64,000 nt of DNA from Chondrosia reniformis (lineage: Eukaryota > Porifera > Demospongiae > Chondrillida > Chondrillidae). Below, piece after piece: positions 46,001 through 55,000 of the stretch (its first letter is position 1; the number at the start of each line of letters is the position of its first letter). The translations under genes and the position numbers were made by a program. Location of the stretch: NCBI GenBank assembly GCA_947172415.1, contig OX359195.1, positions 5,369,501 to 5,433,500 on the forward strand. The letters run 5' to 3'. The notes under the pieces are model-generated. The model worked only from the letters and a program-made list of their open reading frames with translations. It ran no database searches and was not told the origin of the DNA.

Positions 46001-49000
46001 ATGTCACGGTCAGACTTGCTGGTGGATCACATCCAGGTGAAGGAAGAGTAGAAGTGTACTTTGCAGGAGAGTGGGGAAGGATTTGTGAATATGGATGGGA
46101 CCTTAATGATGCCAGAGTGATCTGTAGCATGTTGGGATATGCTGGAGCTACTCGTTCCACATCAACTGGCTTTGGAGAAGGAAGTGGACCCATTTGGTTG
46201 ACCTATGTACGTTGCAGTGGAACAGAGTCCAACATTGCTTCTTGTCCGATATCCTACAGATGGGGACAGAGCCATGCATGCACTGAAGGATATTCAAAGG
46301 ATGCAGGCGTAGTTTGTTCAAGTAGGCAAAAATTAGTCATAAATTAATTATACATGTACATATACGTATTTATCTTATATAAAAATTCAGTCAATTGTCC
46401 TTTGATATTAACAGATAAATACATTAAATGGCAGCAAAACATATATCAATCAATTAATTATGTAAAATAAATTAATTGAAAGAGTTAAAATTCATCTCTT
46501 TTCAATTTGTAGCGATTCCCTTGGATATAAAAGTAAGACTATCTGGTAGTAACGACCCGGCTAAAGGAAGAGTAGAAGTGTATTACAACAATACATGGGG
46601 AACAGTCTGTCCAAGTGGATGGGACATTAGAGATGCACATGTGATATGCAAGATGCTTGGATATCTGTATGCTGTGGAAACTCAGTCTTCATACCATTAC
46701 GGAGGAAGTAACAGCAGTAGGGTGCAGTGGTTGAACAACGTTCACTGCAATGGACAAGAGACAAATATTGCAGAATGTATACATGATGGATGGTATGAAC
46801 ACAATTGTCCTAATGATCAGGAAGTTGCTGTTAAATGTTTTGGTTAGTCCGATTCGTAATTAAACTATATGACTCAGCAGTAATAATCAATGGCTATCAC
46901 AAGAATAATCAGATGCATTCGTTAAATTTTTGTTTCATATGTAGATCCTCGCACTTCCAAAAGTAACATTACAGTCAGACTTGTTGGTGGATCACATCCT
47001 GCTGAAGGAAGAGTGGAAGTTAATGTGGATGGAGAATGGGGAACAATAAATTATCAGTATTGGGATGTTAGAGATGCAACTGTGATCTGTAGAATGCTGG
47101 GATTCCAATTTGCACTCAAAGCAGGGAGAGCAAGTTATCATTTTAGTTTTGGAATAGGAAGTGGTCCAATTTGGTTTGGTTTTCTAAACTGCATAGGATC
47201 TGAAAGGAGCATTGCTGATTGTAATATTTACACTCCAAACTTACATGTCTATTCACTGTACTATTATCATCACTATGATGCTGGAGTCATTTGCTCTGCA
47301 AGTAAGTATATACCTATATACATATATTGTACACACAAAAATATACTTATAACACATAAATTTCCGATTTTGATAGAGAAGCTACAAGCTAGACTGGTTG
47401 GTGGTAGTCAGTCAAATGAAGGAAGAGTTGAATTCTTCTACAATAATGCTTGGGGATCCGTGTGTAGCTACAGCTCACACTGGGACATCAGAGAGGCTAA
47501 TGTGGTCTGTAAAATGCTTGGATACACCTTTGCTACTAGAGCTTGGGGATCAGGACAGTTTGGAGAAGGAAGTGGAACTACATCAGTTTATAGACCTCAA
47601 TGTACTGGAACAGAAGCTAACATAGCAGAATGCTTCAACTATGGATGGGGAGCATCATGCAGCAGCAGTCAGTATCATGCTGATGTTGGGGTTGGATGTG
47701 CAAGTATGTGTGGATGATTAAAAAGATTGTATGCATGAAAAATGACAATGGAGTTAAAAAAGCCTCTAATGAATTTTCTTGACAGTACTACGTATATATA
47801 TTGGCAAGCTGGAAGCGAGTACCACACTATATTGACAATACGGCTGTTTAGGTCACAATTCTTGCATCGTTATTCAATCCATATACGTATTAATTTTACC
47901 CTGCAAATGTTTATTATAATTGTATAGATCAAACAGTGTCAGTTAGACTGATCAATGCAGATGGTATTCAGTCACATGAGGGTAGAGTGGAGGTCTACTA
48001 TAACAACAATTGGGGTACAGTGTGTCACAATGGATGGGACATCAGAGATGCTCATGTGGTCTGTAGAATGCTTGGATATCCATTTGCAATAAGTTCCAAA
48101 ACATCAGCTTTCTTTGGAGCAGGAAGTGGTCCAGTGTGGATGTCTGGACTGGATTGTACAGGAAGAGAGAGTAACATTACAGACTGTTACCATAATGGAT
48201 TTACAACTTCAGCACACTGTAGTCATGGTTTTGATGCTGGTGTGGTGTGTTCAAGTAAGTACATTAATTCACATGCCTACTATAGTATAATTGTATATAT
48301 AGCTGAATGTTTTTTATTACCCATGGATAAAATATATAATACATGTATCATCAAATGAAACCATGAATCTCAAACATCGTAAAGAAGAAACACGAGAAAG
48401 AAGCAATTGCTGGGAATCAAACCCAGGACAGCTGGTTATATATGTAACTATCAGTGGTGGAAATTATTAGACATGCTAGTTTGTTGTTAAATTATTAGGA
48501 CTTTTAACACATGTCTTTGAACAATTCACTTCAAATAATCAATACAACATTTCACCCTTCTCGGGCTTCATCAGGTGTGAAAGACATGTGTTAAAAGTCC
48601 TAATAATTTACCAAATTTAACAATAACCATTAACTATAGCTAGTGCTCTGCCGCTGAGCATGCACTACATATTTTGTCATTTTTCTTGGTTGAATAGCAT
48701 ACACCAAATATTAATTTTAATAGCTCAAAATCTTATGAATTTAATTAAGTATGATAAACAACAGGATAATAAATTTAGCCTGAATATGAAAGTTATGTAC
48801 CTGTTACAGTTTTGTCTAAAATCCAAATGCCAAAAAATATTATATTTTATTTTTAAGATTACATGACCACTTTATGGGAGTATATATACGTACATATAGA
48901 ATCCTGGTTACTGTATACTTATAAATCAGTATTTCAGTATTATGTACATGGATTATATACGTCACCTTAAGGCACTTCAGGACGTACTATATATAAAGTA

Positions 49001-52000
49001 AAATAAAAACATTTAAAAAAATTGTAATTTGAAGTAGGGATGGCCCGTGTTGCAACTATGAATAGCAAATCTGGAAAAAAAAGTATTTAAACAAGATAGT
49101 GATTGTGAGAGTTACAGCTATATAATTAACCATGCACAAGTGGCATAATGAATGTTATGTTAATTATCCATATCACTTCTGTGTTAATGTTTGGGTGCAC
49201 CATGGATATATAGCTGAAGTATAGGGATGGTGCACCCAAACACAGAAGTGATATATGGATAAGTAACTTAAATTTCAGTATTCAGTTTCAGTTATCTGTT
49301 ATATATGCATTATGTCTGCAATATATATACGTACGTATATGTTGGTGTTAAAGTTAGAGAGATGACCCACTGTATTTTAAATACATGTTTAATTTGCCTT
49401 TTGCCAATTACAGGGAACATGTACAGTCTGAAAATCAGGCTGTCTGGTGGTGCTAATGCCAATGAAGGAAAAGTTGAAATATATTTTAACAACACTTGGG
49501 GAACTGTCTGTGACAATGGATGGGATATCAATGATGCTAATGTTGTGTGCAGGATGCTTGGATATTCTCATGCACTGGCAGCTAGATCATCTTCTTACTA
49601 CGGAGAAGGTAGTGGTCCCATCTGGTTGGATAATGTTGACTGCACCGATTTGGAGAGCAGCATAGGGGAATGTTCTCACTCTGGATGGGGAGTACACTCA
49701 AGTACTTGTAACCATGGCAACGATGCTGCAGCGGTGTGTTTAAGTAAGTAATTTGTTTTTCACTATGAAATTTATGTTACATTTTTAGACTATTATTGTT
49801 TGATTATAAATTATAATAAGTAAATATTTTATATGGTCTTAATTCTCTTATACGTATACATAAGCAAGTTCTTATATAACCATGCACAATAAAGGTACAT
49901 ATTTATAACTATGAGATTTTTTAATCCGTAATAAGGTACTAACAATGCACATAATGCTTTATAAGTTTTCTTTGTACCTATTTTGTTATTTCAGAATGTA
50001 TTTAATATATATTATAAATAGATGTTTATAGTATATATTAACAAACACAGCATGTGTGTGTCCATGTCGTCCGTCTGTGTGTGAGTGTGTGTATGTGTGC
50101 AAGTGTGTTAATCTAGTATGTATTATACAGAAAATGCCTCAGACAAAATGGAAATAAAGCTGGTTCAGTCCACAAACTACTTAAGTGGAAGAGTGGCTGT
50201 GTACTACAACAACACTTGGGGCACAGTGTGTGATGAAGGATGGGACATCAGAGATGCTCACGTGGTCTGTAGAATGCTTGGATTCCATCATGCTGTTGAT
50301 GCCAGGTCTGGTGCTTCCTTTGGAGAAGGAACAGGTCCTGTGTGGCTATCTAACTTGGGATGCTCAGGGAGTGAATCAAATATATCACAGTGTGCTAATA
50401 GTACTAGTGAATGGAGTGAGCAGGATTGTGGACATGATAGAGATGTTGGAGTTGTATGCACTGGTGAGCTACTCCTTTGACTACCGTATACGTACGTATG
50501 ACATTATAAGGTACATAAACTTATCTTTGGGATGGTACATCCGTTGTGACTTTTGATCATTTAGAAACGCAGTTTGGTTTAGTTTCTTGTTCAAACGTTT
50601 CAACCTTGGGTGTCTTCTTCAGTGACAGATATTATATAACTCAAACTTCTGATCTGCTGGAAAAATAATTTATAAATCATTGACGCACATTTGCATACAT
50701 TTTAAGTGCAACCAAATTTTATATTAGAAAGAAAAATCATAATTAAAGGAAAGGACATAAGATTCAAGCAATTTCAAACAATCAATAAAGCATTCTTAGT
50801 TTAAAGCCTATAAGCCAGTTCAGAGCTACATTACAAGGGACTTGCAACAATTTTAAAAGTACCATTACTGACTATGATGTGATGATTCTTTATACACATA
50901 CATAGAATACCCATTGACGCAGAATGTCAGATTAGTTGATGGACAGCATCCAGCTGAGGGACGAGTGGAAATTTATAATCCAAATACTGGAGCCTTTGGT
51001 GCTATACTATCTGCTTATTGGGATATCTATGATGCTAGAGTGGTCTGTAACATGCTTGGATATCCATACACTCTTTATACTAGGAGAAATAGCCATGGAA
51101 TATATGGATATGGTCCATGGTATACTGTTGCATATTACTTCAGATGTTTTGGGACAGAAAACAGCATCTACAATTGTAACTTTCGGGATTACAATATTCA
51201 TAGAACCGACACTGCAGGAGTTTCATGTTCAGGTACAGTAATCTGGGGTAATATTCTTACTTTTGTTACACTAACTAAATATACTTTACAGTGTTCTTGT
51301 ATATATATATATATATAGTCTAATTACAGCTTTCATTCCTTGAACACACAGAATCTCCTCAGACATTATCTGTAAGGATCGTTAATGGTAGTCACCCTGC
51401 TGAAGGTAGAGTGGAGGTCTACTACAACAACACTTGGGGCACAGTGTGTGATGAAGGATGGGACATCAGAGATGCAACTGTAGTCTGTAGAATGCTTGGA
51501 TACAGCTATGCTATAGGAGCTAAATCATCAGCCTCCTTTGGAGAAGGAAGTGGTCCAGTTTGGTTTGAAAATGTCATTTGTGATGAATCAGAGAGTAATT
51601 TGATTTACTGCTCTCATCGTGGAGTTGGTGTGAGTAGCTGTGGGCACAGTAGAGATGCAGGAGTAGTTTGTTATGGTGAGTAGTGGTCTGCCTCAGCCTA
51701 TAGACTAATGTGCTTAAACTGTAAAGTATATTTCATTTGTCAGATGATCATCTCAGTGGACATTCCAATGTCACGGTCAGACTTGCTGGTGGATCACATC
51801 CAGGTGAAGGAAGAGTAGAAGTGTACTTTGCAGGAGAGTGGGGAAGAGTCTGTGAATATGGATGGGACCTTAATGATGCCAGAGTGATCTGTAGCATGTT
51901 GGGATATGCTGGAGCTGCTCGCTCCACATCAGCTGGTTTTGGAGAAGGAAGTGGACCCATTTGGTTGACCTATGTACACTGTAGTGGAACAGAGTCCAAT

Positions 52001-55000
52001 ATTGCTTCTTGTCCGCTATCCTACAGATGGGGACAGAGCCATGCATGCACTGAAGGATATTCAAAGGATGCAGGCGTAGTTTGTTCAAGTAGGCAAAAAT
52101 TAGTTTTAAATTAAATGTACGTATATTTTTCTTGTGGAAAGATTCAGTCAATTGTCCTTTGATATTAACAGATAAATACATTAAATGGCAGCAAAACATA
52201 TATCAATCAATTAATTATGTAAAATAAATTAATTAAAAGAGTTAAAATTCATCTCTTTTCAATTTGTAGCGATTCCCTTGGATATAAAAGTAAGACTATC
52301 TGGTAGTAATGATCCAGCTAAAGGAAGAGTAGAAGTGTATTACAACAATACATGGGGAACAGTCTGTCCAAGTGGATGGGACATTAGAGATGCGCATGTG
52401 ATATGCAAGATGGTTGGATATCTGTATGCTGTGGAAACTCAGTTTTCATACCATTACGGATTAAGTAACAGCAGTAGAGTGCAGTGGTTGAATAACGTCC
52501 AATGCAATGGACAAGAGACAAATATTGCAGAATGTATACATGATGGATGGTATGAACACAATTGTCCTAATGATCAGAAAGTTGCTGTAAAGTGTTTTGG
52601 TCAGTCCAATTCTTAATTAAACTATATGACTCAGCAGTAATAATCAATGGCTATCACAAGAATAATCAGATGCATTCGTTAAATTTTTGTTTCATATGTA
52701 GATCCTCGCACTTCCAAAAGTAACATTACAGTCAGACTTGTTAGTGGATCGCATCCTGCTGAAGGAAGAGTGGAAGTTAATGTGGATGGAGAATGGGGAA
52801 CAATAAATTATCTATATTGGGATATTAGAGATGCAACTGTGATTTGCAAAATGCTGGGATTCCAATTTGCTCTCAAAGCAGGGAGAGCAAATTATCATTT
52901 TAGGTTTGGAATAGGAAGTGGTCCAATTTGGTTTGGTTTTCTGAACTGTATAGGATCTGAAAGGAGCATTGCTGATTGTAATATTTACATTTCAAAGATA
53001 CATGGTTATTTTCGGTACTATTATCATCTCTATGATGCTGGAGTCATTTGTTATGCAAGTAAGTGCCTATATACATATATTGTACACACAAAAATATACA
53101 TATAACACATAAATTTCCAATTTTGATAGAGAAGCTACAGGCTAGACTGGTTGGTGGTAGTCAGTCAAATGAAGGACGAGTTGAATTCTTCTACAATAAT
53201 GCCTGGGGATCCGTGTGTAGCTACAGCTCAGAGTGGGACATCAGAGAGGCTAATGTGGTCTGTAAAATGCTTGGCTACACCTTTGCTACTAGAGCCTGGG
53301 GATCAGGACAGTTTGGAGCAGGAAATGGAACTACATCAGTTTATAATTATAGACCTCAATGTACTGGAACAGAAGCTAGCATAGGAGAATGCTTCAACTA
53401 TGGATGGGGAGTATCATGTAGCAGCAGTCAGTATCATGCTGATGTTGGGGTTGGATGTGCAAGTATGTGTGGATGATTAAAAAGATTGTATGCATGAAAA
53501 ATTATGGTAGCACAGTGGATTTTAACACAGGATAGAATAAATTGTATTTTTTAGGACAACAATGCTTGCTTAGAATCATATATATATGCATGTAAAGTTA
53601 AGAATTCAAGCTACGTATATGGTAAGTTTTGCATAAAAAAAAACTGGGAATCTTTAATATTTTATTGCTGGCTGTAATTGTAATAAAATTTAAGTCACAA
53701 GGGAGGACTTATACATTATTTTTATTGGTATTATCAAGTACTTTATATAAAATGTATATATACATATAGGTATCACGTGAAACTGTAGTGTTTATAATAA
53801 CAGATCTATATGTAATTATTATTTTGCTTGTTGCAGCTGCTATACCAGCTATAAAACTTGACATTAAGACATAATTATCACTGACATCACCTATACATAG
53901 AGCAATGTATATACAGTAAGTAGCTTACAGAATTATAAGTAGACTGTACAACATACATATATTAATTGTATTTTCACACCTAATGTAGGCCTTATATTTC
54001 TTACTTAATTCAATGCACACAACAAGCCAGTCTTAAAGGGGTATCAGTTAGAAACCATAGCAGATTTGATGTACATGTTTTGCAATTAAGGGTTCATTTG
54101 TATGCCATGTTTGATCAATGTAAATCACCTTGACATTATGACAATATTGTGCTTCACATGACCCTAGGATCTGTATAAATTATTTATACTGTGTAAGGAA
54201 TTAACTGAAAATGTATGATATTATAAGTGAATACGGAACTATATCTAAATATAATTCTCCATTCATGCAGATCAAACAGTGTCAGTTAGACTGGTCAATG
54301 CAGATGGTAATCAGTCACATGAAGGCAGAGTGGAGGTCTATTATAACAACACTTGGGGTACAATATGTGATGAAGGGTGGGACATTGGAGATGCTCATGT
54401 GGTGTGTAGAATGCTTGGATATCCATTTGCAATATTTTCAAGAACATCAGCTTACTACGGAAGAGGAAGTGGTCCAGTGTGGATGTCTGGACTGGATTGT
54501 ACAGGAAGAGAGAGTAACATTACAGACTGTTACCATAATGGATTTACAACTTCAGCACACTGTAGTCATGGTTTTGATGCTGGTGTGGTGTGCTCAGCTC
54601 CAGTAAGATATAAGTAGTGTTTAGATAGATCATCTCTGCCATTTTGAGCATCTGTACAAAGTATAGAAATGTAGTTTAGTGAGTCTTTTGTGGAGGGACG
54701 TTTTGGGCTGTGGGTCTTCTTCAGCGATCAGGATTGAAATGTCTAACCACTCCAAAATTTGAAAGATGACTTATAACTTACCTATACTCTAGTGTTTACC
54801 ATTTGTTTACCTACATACGTATTATGTAAATTAACTATTAGTTTAACACTATATATATATATATGTACATAGAAGAAATCTTTACTCTGTAAGGGACATA
54901 TTATTGATTCAAGTTATAGTATTAGATTAGACATAGTATTCATTTTAATCTCTCGTTTATATTTTAGCTTGGAGTAATAATTAATAATACCTTGCAATTG

